Assembly: GCA_037178625.1 (NCBI GenBank)
Contig: CM074135.1
Coordinates: forward strand, 62,001-126,000
DNA: 64,000 nt
Source of the DNA: Skeletonema tropicum
Lineage: Eukaryota; Bacillariophyta; Thalassiosirophyceae; Thalassiosirales; Thalassiosiraceae
Direction of reading: 5' to 3'
The notes below the pieces were generated by a model that was not told the DNA's origin, made no database searches, and worked only from the letters and a program-made list of their open reading frames with translations. Position numbers and translations under genes: made by a program. Shown here piece after piece: positions 12,699 through 25,674 of the stretch; within the stretch, counting starts at the first letter, position 1; each line of letters opens with the position of its first letter.

Positions 12699-14119
12699 GT
12701 GATGTGTATTGTGTATTGTGTTGTAGTGTAGATAGTATGGAGCAATGCCATGGCAAGCATAGCAAGCAAGCTGAGTGGAGGCTGTGGATTTGTGTTGGCG
12801 GAATTTTTGAGAGAGATGTGCGTCTGATGACTTGCAAGTGTCGCATCAAAAAGTAAGTGCAAGTCATCTCATCTCAGCTCAGCAGATCGAGATGCACCAT
12901 CATGTCGCCGTATCTTTTGATATCTTGTCTTCTACGCGGCCAATCAAGGCGATCAGTGTCGTTTTGGAAAGCTCTAATTGCGCTCTATCGATTAGGCATA
13001 TAATCGGCTTGATCAGACGACTTTTGTGTGATCGTCTCGGTCAGAAACGGGTCTAGATTAGAGCTATCTCGACCAGATCCGGCATCCGGCCCCAGAGCCC
13101 GAATTTGAGAAGCAGAGGTCAAAATCATCAAAATTGACGATATGACAACCGTTGGAAAGCTCTCTTCATTCTGAATCGGTTAGTACCATTATTACGCAAC
13201 AATGTATAATCACTGCTCGGGCAAAGCCCTCGCGAAAAAAGCGACATTTTAATCCAATCCACATCATCTACCTACCACTGCTGCTGCTCCAACAACCACC
13301 GCTGCTGCTCCAACGTCATCGTCAACTCCTCCTCCATCGTCGGCAATGATGAGGATTATGATTATGCTGCCGCTGCTTGTGGTTGGTGGAGTATGGAGAT
13401 GACGATGAAGTTGGAGGAGGATTTGTGTTGGGAGTAGCAGCAAGCATCATTGCCGACGATGTCATCTTCATCAACGACCAACACAACCAAGAGCAGCGGC
13501 AGCATCCCGAGCTCTGTCTATTGACTATGGACGCATTAAAGGAAGTGTCTTCAGCGCAGCGTTTAGAGCCCATCCCGTGCCAACTGTCTGGATGCACCTG
13601 ATCGATGCTTCGTTCTTCAGCGCAGCGTTGGATCTTCGACGTGCCAACTGTCTGGAGCCCGCCGCATTAAAGTGGTCGCTTTTTCAGATCTTCGACGTAA
13701 CAATTGTCATGGACGGCGCTGCTTTAAAAGTAGTGTGTTTCATGTCGTGAGGGCGACCGCAGGGAGGCCGAACTGTGATTATCCATTATAATATTCATAT
13801 TGTTGGTATTATTGATTGTGGTATTGACAAGTATTGACGGCAGTGCAGTGAGCGTGGAAAACATTTTGGTCATTTTTTTGGAGTTTGCAAATGTTCGGGT
13901 CGACTTCATTCGCCGCTGGGGATACTTTCTAGAACCCTCTCGAGTTGATTACATTGACAAAAGATCGATATTTGGCCTTGATTATAGTACTAATCGATAG
14001 AGCTTGGTGAGAGGATTCGAAATCACTACTCATTGCCTTCCTACGATTGCTAGTGCTAGGACGGATAATGCTGTAGTTGAACTATATATCTAATCTGATT
14101 TACTTTGTACGATATTTAT

Positions 14120-15004
14120 TTATTCATCCAAGATAATGTAGTTGATTGTCATATAAAATAAATAGTGTCGCTGCTGCTTCATCCACATCCACTCCATCCA
14201 TGCACTGACTTGACGCATCTTCTTGCTTGCTGCATCTTCTGTTTCTGTTTCTGTTGTTGTTGTCGTCGCAATAATATTATTATCATTCTCATGCCGTGCC
14301 GTCACATCAACAGCAACATCAACTACTATACTAGCAGCAGAAGCATTTGAATCACTCCTGCCTCTGCTCCTCTTACTCTTACTCTTCTTATTATTATCAC
14401 CAGCTTTTCTCTCAATCTCCAACAGCAACTTGTCCCCCCTCATCATGACAGCATACACCATTCCAAATGTAGGATTTGTCAGTCCATCAATGCTTGTAAT
14501 GACATCTCCATTTTGAAAGTCGGGCCGTAATAATGATAATTGATCGCTCCTTTTCTTCTTCTGCTGATGATGTGTGGAAAGGGGTCGGATTATGAGCCGT
14601 TCTGAGTGATGGTGCAGTTTGCTAGTAGCTGTGGCTGTAGCTGATGCATCGCGCAGGAAATGAGTCCTCTTGGGCCCGCCACCTTTCTTCCAAGCATTCG
14701 TATGGGCACTGCCACTGCCACTGCCACTGCCACTGCCACTGCCACTGAGCACGATTTCCACCTCGATCGAAAAGCCATAATTTTTCGACAATCGCTCCCA
14801 GTAGGGAAATTGATGTTGTTTCTCAGTTTCAGTGAGGCGGATGGAGGTGGTGCTTTTCGGGCAAACTACGACTGTGATGCTATCATTATCATGATTATTA
14901 GTATTATTATTGGCGGGAGAGGAGGCGGTGGTGGTGGAGTGGGCTTGGCTGAGGACTGCTAGCTTGGGTGGTCTCTTTTTGGAGGACGACATGCTGTGTA
15001 TCAT
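14120..15004 (-). CDS. Array copy 7: Ser-Gly-repeat protein, short allele
   Basis: Open, 294 codons. Same protein as copy 1 with six hexamers in the Ser-Gly tract. Confidence 0.5.
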   Translation of the reverse strand: MIHSMSSSKKRPPKLAVLSQAHSTTTASSPANNNTNNHDNDSITVVVCPKSTTSIRLTETEKQHQFPYWERLSKNYGFSIEVEIVLSGSGSGSGSGSGSAHTNAWKKGGGPKRTHFLRDASATATATSKLHHHSERLIIRPLSTHHQQKKKRSDQLSLLRPDFQNGDVITSIDGLTNPTFGMVYAVMMRGDKLLLEIERKAGDNNKKSKSKRSRGRSDSNASAASIVVDVAVDVTARHENDNNIIATTTTTETETEDAASKKMRQVSAWMEWMWMKQQRHYLFYMTINYIILDE

Positions 15005-16424
15005 GTGATGTGTATTGTGTATTGTGTTGTAGTGTAGATAGTATGGAGCAATGCCATGGCAAGCATAGCAAGCAAGCTGAGTGGAGGCTGTGGATTTGTG
15101 TTGGCGGAATTTTTGAGAGAGATGTGCGTCTGATGACTTGCAAGTGTCGCATCAAAAAGTAAGTGCAAGTCATCTCATCTCAGCTCAGCAGATCGAGATG
15201 CACCATCATGTCGCCGTATCTTTTGATATCTTGTCTTCTACGCGGCCAATCAAGGCGATCAGTGTCGTTTTGGAAAGCTCTAATTGCGCTCTATCGATTA
15301 GGCATATAATCGGCTTGATCAGACGACTTTTGTGTGATCGTCTCGGTCAGAAACGGGTCTAGATTAGAGCTATCTCGACCAGATCCGGCATCCGGCCCCA
15401 GAGCCCGAATTTGAGAAGCAGAGGTCAAAATCATCAAAATTGACGATATGACAACCGTTGGAAAGCTCTCTTCATTCTGAATCGGTTAGTACCATTATTA
15501 CGCAACAATGTATAATCACTGCTCGGGCAAAGCCCTCGCGAAAAAGCGACATTTTAATCCAATCCACATCATCTACCTACCACTGCTGCTGCTCCAACAA
15601 CCACCGCTGCTGCTCCAACGTCATCGTCAACTCCTCCTCCATCGTCGGCAATGATGAGGATTATGATTATGCTGCCGCTGCTTGTGGTTGGTGGAGTATG
15701 GAGATGACGATGAAGTTGGAGGAGGATTTGTGTTGGGAGTAGCAGCAAGCATCATTGCCGACGATGTCATCTTCATCAACGACCAACACAACCAAGAGCA
15801 GCGGCAGCATCCCGAGCTCTGTCTATTGACTATGGACGCATTAAAGGAAGTGTCTTCAGCGCAGCGTTTAGAGCCCATCCCGTGCCAACTGTCTGGATGC
15901 ACCTGATCGATGCTTCGTTCTTCAGCGCAGCGTTGGATCTTCGACGTGCCAACTGTCTGGAGCCCGCCGCATTAAAGTGGTCGCTTTTTCAGATCTTCGA
16001 CGTAACAATTGTCATGGACGGCGCTGCTTTAAAAGTAGTGTGTTTCATGTCGTGAGGGCGACCGCAGGGAGGCCGAACTGTGATTATCCATTATAATATT
16101 CATATTGTTGGTATTATTGATTGTGGTATTGACAAGTATTGACGGCAGTGCAGTGAGCGTGGAAAACATTTTGGTCATTTTTTTGGAGTTTGCAAATGTT
16201 CGGGTCGACTTCATTCGCCGCTGGGGATACTTTCTAGAACCCTCTCGAGTTGATTACATTGACAAAAGATCGATATTTGGCCTTGATTATAGTACTAATC
16301 GATAGAGCTTGGTGAGAGGATTCGAAATCACTACTCATTGCCTTCCTACGATTGCTAGTGCTAGGACGGATAATGCTGTAGTTGAACTATATATCTAATC
16401 TGATTTACTTTGTACGATATTTAT

Positions 16425-17315
16425 TTATTCATCCAAGATAATGTAGTTGATTGTCATATAAAATAAATAGTGTCGCTGCTGCTTCATCCACATCCACTCC
16501 ATCCATGCACTGACTTGACGCATCTTCTTGCTTGCTGCATCTTCTGTTTCTGTTTCTGTTGTTGTTGTCGTCGCAATAATATTATTATCATTCTCATGCC
16601 GTGCCGTCACATCAACAGCAACATCAACTACTATACTAGCAGCAGAAGCATTTGAATCACTCCTGCCTCTGCTCCTCTTACTCTTACTCTTCTTATTATT
16701 ATCACCAGCTTTTCTCTCAATCTCCAACAGCAACTTGTCCCCCCTCATCATGACAGCATACACCATTCCAAATGTAGGATTTGTCAGTCCATCAATGCTT
16801 GTAATGACATCTCCATTTTGAAAGTCGGGCCGTAATAATGATAATTGATCGCTCCTTTTCTTCTTCTGCTGATGATGTGTGGAAAGGGGTCGGATTATGA
16901 GCCGTTCTGAGTGATGGTGCAGTTTGCTAGTAGCTGTGGCTGTAGCTGATGCATCGCGCAGGAAATGAGTCCTCTTGGGCCCGCCACCTTTCTTCCAAGC
17001 ATTCGTATGGGCACTGCCACTGCCACTGCCACTGCCACTGCCACTGCCACTGCCACTGAGCACGATTTCCACCTCGATCGAAAAGCCATAATTTTTCGAC
17101 AATCGCTCCCAGTAGGGAAATTGATGTTGTTTCTCAGTTTCAGTGAGGCGGATGGAGGTGGTGCTTTTCGGGCAAACTACGACTGTGATGCTATCATTAT
17201 CATGATTATTAGTATTATTATTGGCGGGAGAGGAGGCGGTGGTGGTGGAGTGGGCTTGGCTGAGGACTGCTAGCTTGGGTGGTCTCTTTTTGGAGGACGA
17301 CATGCTGTGTATCAT
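16425..17315 (-). CDS. Array copy 8: Ser-Gly-repeat protein
   Basis: Open, 296 codons; seven hexamers in the Ser-Gly tract. Confidence 0.5.
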   Translation of the reverse strand: MIHSMSSSKKRPPKLAVLSQAHSTTTASSPANNNTNNHDNDSITVVVCPKSTTSIRLTETEKQHQFPYWERLSKNYGFSIEVEIVLSGSGSGSGSGSGSGSAHTNAWKKGGGPKRTHFLRDASATATATSKLHHHSERLIIRPLSTHHQQKKKRSDQLSLLRPDFQNGDVITSIDGLTNPTFGMVYAVMMRGDKLLLEIERKAGDNNKKSKSKRSRGRSDSNASAASIVVDVAVDVTARHENDNNIIATTTTTETETEDAASKKMRQVSAWMEWMWMKQQRHYLFYMTINYIILDE

Positions 17316-18735
17316 GTGATGTGTATTGTGTATTGTGTTGTAGTGTAGATAGTATGGAGCAATGCCATGGCAAGCATAGCAAGCAAGCTGAGTGGAGGCT
17401 GTGGATTTGTGTTGGCGGAATTTTTGAGAGAGATGTGCGTCTGATGACTTGCAAGTGTCGCATCAAAAAGTAAGTGCAAGTCATCTCATCTCAGCTCAGC
17501 AGATCGAGATGCACCATCATGTCGCCGTATCTTTTGATATCTTGTCTTCTACGCGGCCAATCAAGGCGATCAGTGTCGTTTTGGAAAGCTCTAATTGCGC
17601 TCTATCGATTAGGCATATAATCGGCTTGATCAGACGACTTTTGTGTGATCGTCTCGGTCAGAAACGGGTCTAGATTAGAGCTATCTCGACCAGATCCGGC
17701 ATCCGGCCCCAGAGCCCGAATTTGAGAAGCAGAGGTCAAAATCATCAAAATTGACGATATGACAACCGTTGGAAAGCTCTCTTCATTCTGAATCGGTTAG
17801 TACCATTATTACGCAACAATGTATAATCACTGCTCGGGCAAAGCCCTCGCGAAAAAGCGACATTTTAATCCAATCCACATCATCTACCTACCACTGCTGC
17901 TGCTCCAACAACCACCGCTGCTGCTCCAACGTCATCGTCAACTCCTCCTCCATCGTCGGCAATGATGAGGATTATGATTATGCTGCCGCTGCTTGTGGTT
18001 GGTGGAGTATGGAGATGACGATGAAGTTGGAGGAGGATTTGTGTTGGGAGTAGCAGCAAGCATCATTGCCGACGATGTCATCTTCATCAACGACCAACAC
18101 AACCAAGAGCAGCGGCAGCATCCCGAGCTCTGTCTATTGACTATGGACGCATTAAAGGAAGTGTCTTCAGCGCAGCGTTTAGAGCCCATCCCGTGCCAAC
18201 TGTCTGGATGCACCTGATCGATGCTTCGTTCTTCAGCGCAGCGTTGGATCTTCGACGTGCCAACTGTCTGGAGCCCGCCGCATTAAAGTGGTCGCTTTTT
18301 CAGATCTTCGACGTAACAATTGTCATGGACGGCGCTGCTTTAAAAGTAGTGTGTTTCATGTCGTGAGGGCGACCGCAGGGAGGCCGAACTGTGATTATCC
18401 ATTATAATATTCATATTGTTGGTATTATTGATTGTGGTATTGACAAGTATTGACGGCAGTGCAGTGAGCGTGGAAAACATTTTGGTCATTTTTTTGGAGT
18501 TTGCAAATGTTCGGGTCGACTTCATTCGCCGCTGGGGATACTTTCTAGAACCCTCTCGAGTTGATTACATTGACAAAAGATCGATATTTGGCCTTGATTA
18601 TAGTACTAATCGATAGAGCTTGGTGAGAGGATTCGAAATCACTACTCATTGCCTTCCTACGATTGCTAGTGCTAGGACGGATAATGCTGTAGTTGAACTA
18701 TATATCTAATCTGATTTACTTTGTACGATATTTAT

Positions 18736-19626
18736 TTATTCATCCAAGATAATGTAGTTGATTGTCATATAAAATAAATAGTGTCGCTGCTGCTTCATCC
18801 ACATCCACTCCATCCATGCACTGACTTGACGCATCTTCTTGCTTGCTGCATCTTCTGTTTCTGTTTCTGTTGTTGTTGTCGTCGCAATAATATTATTATC
18901 ATTCTCATGCCGTGCCGTCACATCAACAGCAACATCAACTACTATACTAGCAGCAGAAGCATTTGAATCACTCCTGCCTCTGCTCCTCTTACTCTTACTC
19001 TTCTTATTATTATCACCAGCTTTTCTCTCAATCTCCAACAGCAACTTGTCCCCCCTCATCATGACAGCATACACCATTCCAAATGTAGGATTTGTCAGTC
19101 CATCAATGCTTGTAATGACATCTCCATTTTGAAAGTCGGGCCGTAATAATGATAATTGATCGCTCCTTTTCTTCTTCTGCTGATGATGTGTGGAAAGGGG
19201 TCGGATTATGAGCCGTTCTGAGTGATGGTGCAGTTTGCTAGTAGCTGTGGCTGTAGCTGATGCATCGCGCAGGAAATGAGTCCTCTTGGGCCCGCCACCT
19301 TTCTTCCAAGCATTCGTATGGGCACTGCCACTGCCACTGCCACTGCCACTGCCACTGCCACTGCCACTGAGCACGATTTCCACCTCGATCGAAAAGCCAT
19401 AATTTTTCGACAATCGCTCCCAGTAGGGAAATTGATGTTGTTTCTCAGTTTCAGTGAGGCGGATGGAGGTGGTGCTTTTCGGGCAAACTACGACTGTGAT
19501 GCTATCATTATCATGATTATTAGTATTATTATTGGCGGGAGAGGAGGCGGTGGTGGTGGAGTGGGCTTGGCTGAGGACTGCTAGCTTGGGTGGTCTCTTT
19601 TTGGAGGACGACATGCTGTGTATCAT
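18736..19626 (-). CDS. Array copy 9: Ser-Gly-repeat protein
   Basis: Open, 296 codons; seven hexamers. Its unit has the same length (2311 bp) as that of copy 8. Confidence 0.5.
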   Translation of the reverse strand: MIHSMSSSKKRPPKLAVLSQAHSTTTASSPANNNTNNHDNDSITVVVCPKSTTSIRLTETEKQHQFPYWERLSKNYGFSIEVEIVLSGSGSGSGSGSGSGSAHTNAWKKGGGPKRTHFLRDASATATATSKLHHHSERLIIRPLSTHHQQKKKRSDQLSLLRPDFQNGDVITSIDGLTNPTFGMVYAVMMRGDKLLLEIERKAGDNNKKSKSKRSRGRSDSNASAASIVVDVAVDVTARHENDNNIIATTTTTETETEDAASKKMRQVSAWMEWMWMKQQRHYLFYMTINYIILDE

Positions 19627-21046
19627 GTGATGTGTATTGTGTATTGTGTTGTAGTGTAGATAGTATGGAGCAATGCCATGGCAAGCATAGCAAGCAAGCT
19701 GAGTGGAGGCTGTGGATTTGTGTTGGCGGAATTTTTGAGAGAGATGTGCGTCTGATGACTTGCAAGTGTCGCATCAAAAAGTAAGTGCAAGTCATCTCAT
19801 CTCAGCTCAGCAGATCGAGATGCACCATCATGTCGCCGTATCTTTTGATATCTTGTCTTCTACGCGGCCAATCAAGGCGATCAGTGTCGTTTTGGAAAGC
19901 TCTAATTGCGCTCTATCGATTAGGCATATAATCGGCTTGATCAGACGACTTTTGTGTGATCGTCTCGGTCAGAAACGGGTCTAGATTAGAGCTATCTCGA
20001 CCAGATCCGGCATCCGGCCCCAGAGCCCGAATTTGAGAAGCAGAGGTCAAAATCATCAAAATTGACGATATGACAACCGTTGGAAAGCTCTCTTCATTCT
20101 GAATCGGTTAGTACCATTATTACGCAACAATGTATAATCACTGCTCGGGCAAAGCCCTCGCGAAAAAGCGACATTTTAATCCAATCCACATCATCTACCT
20201 ACCACTGCTGCTGCTCCAACAACCACCGCTGCTGCTCCAACGTCATCGTCAACTCCTCCTCCATCGTCGGCAATGATGAGGATTATGATTATGCTGCCGC
20301 TGCTTGTGGTTGGTGGAGTATGGAGATGACGATGAAGTTGGAGGAGGATTTGTGTTGGGAGTAGCAGCAAGCATCATTGCCGACGATGTCATCTTCATCA
20401 ACGACCAACACAACCAAGAGCAGCGGCAGCATCCCGAGCTCTGTCTATTGACTATGGACGCATTAAAGGAAGTGTCTTCAGCGCAGCGTTTAGAGCCCAT
20501 CCCGTGCCAACTGTCTGGATGCACCTGATCGATGCTTCGTTCTTCAGCGCAGCGTTGGATCTTCGACGTGCCAACTGTCTGGAGCCCGCCGCATTAAAGT
20601 GGTCGCTTTTTCAGATCTTCGACGTAACAATTGTCATGGACGGCGCTGCTTTAAAAGTAGTGTGTTTCATGTCGTGAGGGCGACCGCAGGGAGGCCGAAC
20701 TGTGATTATCCATTATAATATTCATATTGTTGGTATTATTGATTGTGGTATTGACAAGTATTGACGGCAGTGCAGTGAGCGTGGAAAACATTTTGGTCAT
20801 TTTTTTGGAGTTTGCAAATGTTCGGGTCGACTTCATTCGCCGCTGGGGATACTTTCTAGAACCCTCTCGAGTTGATTACATTGACAAAAGATCGATATTT
20901 GGCCTTGATTATAGTACTAATCGATAGAGCTTGGTGAGAGGATTCGAAATCACTACTCATTGCCTTCCTACGATTGCTAGTGCTAGGACGGATAATGCTG
21001 TAGTTGAACTATATATCTAATCTGATTTACTTTGTACGATATTTAT

Positions 21047-21943
21047 TTATTCATCCAAGATAATGTAGTTGATTGTCATATAAAATAAATAGTGTCGCTG
21101 CTGCTTCATCCACATCCACTCCATCCATGCACTGACTTGACGCATCTTCTTGCTTGCTGCATCTTCTGTTTCTGTTTCTGTTGTTGTTGTCGTCGCAATA
21201 ATATTATTATCATTCTCATGCCGTGCCGTCACATCAACAGCAACATCAACTACTATACTAGCAGCAGAAGCATTTGAATCACTCCTGCCTCTGCTCCTCT
21301 TACTCTTACTCTTCTTATTATTATCACCAGCTTTTCTCTCAATCTCCAACAGCAACTTGTCCCCCCTCATCATGACAGCATACACCATTCCAAATGTAGG
21401 ATTTGTCAGTCCATCAATGCTTGTAATGACATCTCCATTTTGAAAGTCGGGCCGTAATAATGATAATTGATCGCTCCTTTTCTTCTTCTGCTGATGATGT
21501 GTGGAAAGGGGTCGGATTATGAGCCGTTCTGAGTGATGGTGCAGTTTGCTAGTAGCTGTGGCTGTAGCTGATGCATCGCGCAGGAAATGAGTCCTCTTGG
21601 GCCCGCCACCTTTCTTCCAAGCATTCGTATGGGCACTGCCACTGCCACTGCCACTGCCACTGCCACTGCCACTGCCACTGCCACTGAGCACGATTTCCAC
21701 CTCGATCGAAAAGCCATAATTTTTCGACAATCGCTCCCAGTAGGGAAATTGATGTTGTTTCTCAGTTTCAGTGAGGCGGATGGAGGTGGTGCTTTTCGGG
21801 CAAACTACGACTGTGATGCTATCATTATCATGATTATTAGTATTATTATTGGCGGGAGAGGAGGCGGTGGTGGTGGAGTGGGCTTGGCTGAGGACTGCTA
21901 GCTTGGGTGGTCTCTTTTTGGAGGACGACATGCTGTGTATCAT
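21047..21943 (-). CDS. Array copy 10: Ser-Gly-repeat protein
   Basis: Open, 298 codons; eight hexamers in the Ser-Gly tract. Confidence 0.5.
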   Translation of the reverse strand: MIHSMSSSKKRPPKLAVLSQAHSTTTASSPANNNTNNHDNDSITVVVCPKSTTSIRLTETEKQHQFPYWERLSKNYGFSIEVEIVLSGSGSGSGSGSGSGSGSAHTNAWKKGGGPKRTHFLRDASATATATSKLHHHSERLIIRPLSTHHQQKKKRSDQLSLLRPDFQNGDVITSIDGLTNPTFGMVYAVMMRGDKLLLEIERKAGDNNKKSKSKRSRGRSDSNASAASIVVDVAVDVTARHENDNNIIATTTTTETETEDAASKKMRQVSAWMEWMWMKQQRHYLFYMTINYIILDE

Positions 21944-23363
21944 GTGATGTGTATTGTGTATTGTGTTGTAGTGTAGATAGTATGGAGCAATGCCATGGCA
22001 AGCATAGCAAGCAAGCTGAGTGGAGGCTGTGGATTTGTGTTGGCGGAATTTTTGAGAGAGATGTGCGTCTGATGACTTGCAAGTGTCGCATCAAAAAGTA
22101 AGTGCAAGTCATCTCATCTCAGCTCAGCAGATCGAGATGCACCATCATGTCGCCGTATCTTTTGATATCTTGTCTTCTACGCGGCCAATCAAGGCGATCA
22201 GTGTCGTTTTGGAAAGCTCTAATTGCGCTCTATCGATTAGGCATATAATCGGCTTGATCAGACGACTTTTGTGTGATCGTCTCGGTCAGAAACGGGTCTA
22301 GATTAGAGCTATCTCGACCAGATCCGGCATCCGGCCCCAGAGCCCGAATTTGAGAAGCAGAGGTCAAAATCATCAAAATTGACGATATGACAACCGTTGG
22401 AAAGCTCTCTTCATTCTGAATCGGTTAGTACCATTATTACGCAACAATGTATAATCACTGCTCGGGCAAAGCCCTCGCGAAAAAGCGACATTTTAATCCA
22501 ATCCACATCATCTACCTACCACTGCTGCTGCTCCAACAACCACCGCTGCTGCTCCAACGTCATCGTCAACTCCTCCTCCATCGTCGGCAATGATGAGGAT
22601 TATGATTATGCTGCCGCTGCTTGTGGTTGGTGGAGTATGGAGATGACGATGAAGTTGGAGGAGGATTTGTGTTGGGAGTAGCAGCAAGCATCATTGCCGA
22701 CGATGTCATCTTCATCAACGACCAACACAACCAAGAGCAGCGGCAGCATCCCGAGCTCTGTCTATTGACTATGGACGCATTAAAGGAAGTGTCTTCAGCG
22801 CAGCGTTTAGAGCCCATCCCGTGCCAACTGTCTGGATGCACCTGATCGATGCTTCGTTCTTCAGCGCAGCGTTGGATCTTCGACGTGCCAACTGTCTGGA
22901 GCCCGCCGCATTAAAGTGGTCGCTTTTTCAGATCTTCGACGTAACAATTGTCATGGACGGCGCTGCTTTAAAAGTAGTGTGTTTCATGTCGTGAGGGCGA
23001 CCGCAGGGAGGCCGAACTGTGATTATCCATTATAATATTCATATTGTTGGTATTATTGATTGTGGTATTGACAAGTATTGACGGCAGTGCAGTGAGCGTG
23101 GAAAACATTTTGGTCATTTTTTTGGAGTTTGCAAATGTTCGGGTCGACTTCATTCGCCGCTGGGGATACTTTCTAGAACCCTCTCGAGTTGATTACATTG
23201 ACAAAAGATCGATATTTGGCCTTGATTATAGTACTAATCGATAGAGCTTGGTGAGAGGATTCGAAATCACTACTCATTGCCTTCCTACGATTGCTAGTGC
23301 TAGGACGGATAATGCTGTAGTTGAACTATATATCTAATCTGATTTACTTTGTACGATATTTAT

Positions 23364-24254
23364 TTATTCATCCAAGATAATGTAGTTGATTGTCATATAA
23401 AATAAATAGTGTCGCTGCTGCTTCATCCACATCCACTCCATCCATGCACTGACTTGACGCATCTTCTTGCTTGCTGCATCTTCTGTTTCTGTTTCTGTTG
23501 TTGTTGTCGTCGCAATAATATTATTATCATTCTCATGCCGTGCCGTCACATCAACAGCAACATCAACTACTATACTAGCAGCAGAAGCATTTGAATCACT
23601 CCTGCCTCTGCTCCTCTTACTCTTACTCTTCTTATTATTATCACCAGCTTTTCTCTCAATCTCCAACAGCAACTTGTCCCCCCTCATCATGACAGCATAC
23701 ACCATTCCAAATGTAGGATTTGTCAGTCCATCAATGCTTGTAATGACATCTCCATTTTGAAAGTCGGGCCGTAATAATGATAATTGATCGCTCCTTTTCT
23801 TCTTCTGCTGATGATGTGTGGAAAGGGGTCGGATTATGAGCCGTTCTGAGTGATGGTGCAGTTTGCTAGTAGCTGTGGCTGTAGCTGATGCATCGCGCAG
23901 GAAATGAGTCCTCTTGGGCCCGCCACCTTTCTTCCAAGCATTCGTATGGGCACTGCCACTGCCACTGCCACTGCCACTGCCACTGCCACTGCCACTGAGC
24001 ACGATTTCCACCTCGATCGAAAAGCCATAATTTTTCGACAATCGCTCCCAGTAGGGAAATTGATGTTGTTTCTCAGTTTCAGTGAGGCGGATGGAGGTGG
24101 TGCTTTTCGGGCAAACTACGACTGTGATGCTATCATTATCATGATTATTAGTATTATTATTGGCGGGAGAGGAGGCGGTGGTGGTGGAGTGGGCTTGGCT
24201 GAGGACTGCTAGCTTGGGTGGTCTCTTTTTGGAGGACGACATGCTGTGTATCAT
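23364..24254 (-). CDS. Array copy 11: Ser-Gly-repeat protein
   Basis: Open, 296 codons; seven hexamers in the Ser-Gly tract. Confidence 0.5.
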   Translation of the reverse strand: MIHSMSSSKKRPPKLAVLSQAHSTTTASSPANNNTNNHDNDSITVVVCPKSTTSIRLTETEKQHQFPYWERLSKNYGFSIEVEIVLSGSGSGSGSGSGSGSAHTNAWKKGGGPKRTHFLRDASATATATSKLHHHSERLIIRPLSTHHQQKKKRSDQLSLLRPDFQNGDVITSIDGLTNPTFGMVYAVMMRGDKLLLEIERKAGDNNKKSKSKRSRGRSDSNASAASIVVDVAVDVTARHENDNNIIATTTTTETETEDAASKKMRQVSAWMEWMWMKQQRHYLFYMTINYIILDE

Positions 24255-25674
24255 GTGATGTGTATTGTGTATTGTGTTGTAGTGTAGATAGTATGGAGCA
24301 ATGCCATGGCAAGCATAGCAAGCAAGCTGAGTGGAGGCTGTGGATTTGTGTTGGCGGAATTTTTGAGAGAGATGTGCGTCTGATGACTTGCAAGTGTCGC
24401 ATCAAAAAGTAAGTGCAAGTCATCTCATCTCAGCTCAGCAGATCGAGATGCACCATCATGTCGCCGTATCTTTTGATATCTTGTCTTCTACGCGGCCAAT
24501 CAAGGCGATCAGTGTCGTTTTGGAAAGCTCTAATTGCGCTCTATCGATTAGGCATATAATCGGCTTGATCAGACGACTTTTGTGTGATCGTCTCGGTCAG
24601 AAACGGGTCTAGATTAGAGCTATCTCGACCAGATCCGGCATCCGGCCCCAGAGCCCGAATTTGAGAAGCAGAGGTCAAAATCATCAAAATTGACGATATG
24701 ACAACCGTTGGAAAGCTCTCTTCATTCTGAATCGGTTAGTACCATTATTACGCAACAATGTATAATCACTGCTCGGGCAAAGCCCTCGCGAAAAAGCGAC
24801 ATTTTAATCCAATCCACATCATCTACCTACCACTGCTGCTGCTCCAACAACCACCGCTGCTGCTCCAACGTCATCGTCAACTCCTCCTCCATCGTCGGCA
24901 ATGATGAGGATTATGATTATGCTGCCGCTGCTTGTGGTTGGTGGAGTATGGAGATGACGATGAAGTTGGAGGAGGATTTGTGTTGGGAGTAGCAGCAAGC
25001 ATCATTGCCGACGATGTCATCTTCATCAACGACCAACACAACCAAGAGCAGCGGCAGCATCCCGAGCTCTGTCTATTGACTATGGACGCATTAAAGGAAG
25101 TGTCTTCAGCGCAGCGTTTAGAGCCCATCCCGTGCCAACTGTCTGGATGCACCTGATCGATGCTTCGTTCTTCAGCGCAGCGTTGGATCTTCGACGTGCC
25201 AACTGTCTGGAGCCCGCCGCATTAAAGTGGTCGCTTTTTCAGATCTTCGACGTAACAATTGTCATGGACGGCGCTGCTTTAAAAGTAGTGTGTTTCATGT
25301 CGTGAGGGCGACCGCAGGGAGGCCGAACTGTGATTATCCATTATAATATTCATATTGTTGGTATTATTGATTGTGGTATTGACAAGTATTGACGGCAGTG
25401 CAGTGAGCGTGGAAAACATTTTGGTCATTTTTTTGGAGTTTGCAAATGTTCGGGTCGACTTCATTCGCCGCTGGGGATACTTTCTAGAACCCTCTCGAGT
25501 TGATTACATTGACAAAAGATCGATATTTGGCCTTGATTATAGTACTAATCGATAGAGCTTGGTGAGAGGATTCGAAATCACTACTCATTGCCTTCCTACG
25601 ATTGCTAGTGCTAGGACGGATAATGCTGTAGTTGAACTATATATCTAATCTGATTTACTTTGTACGATATTTAT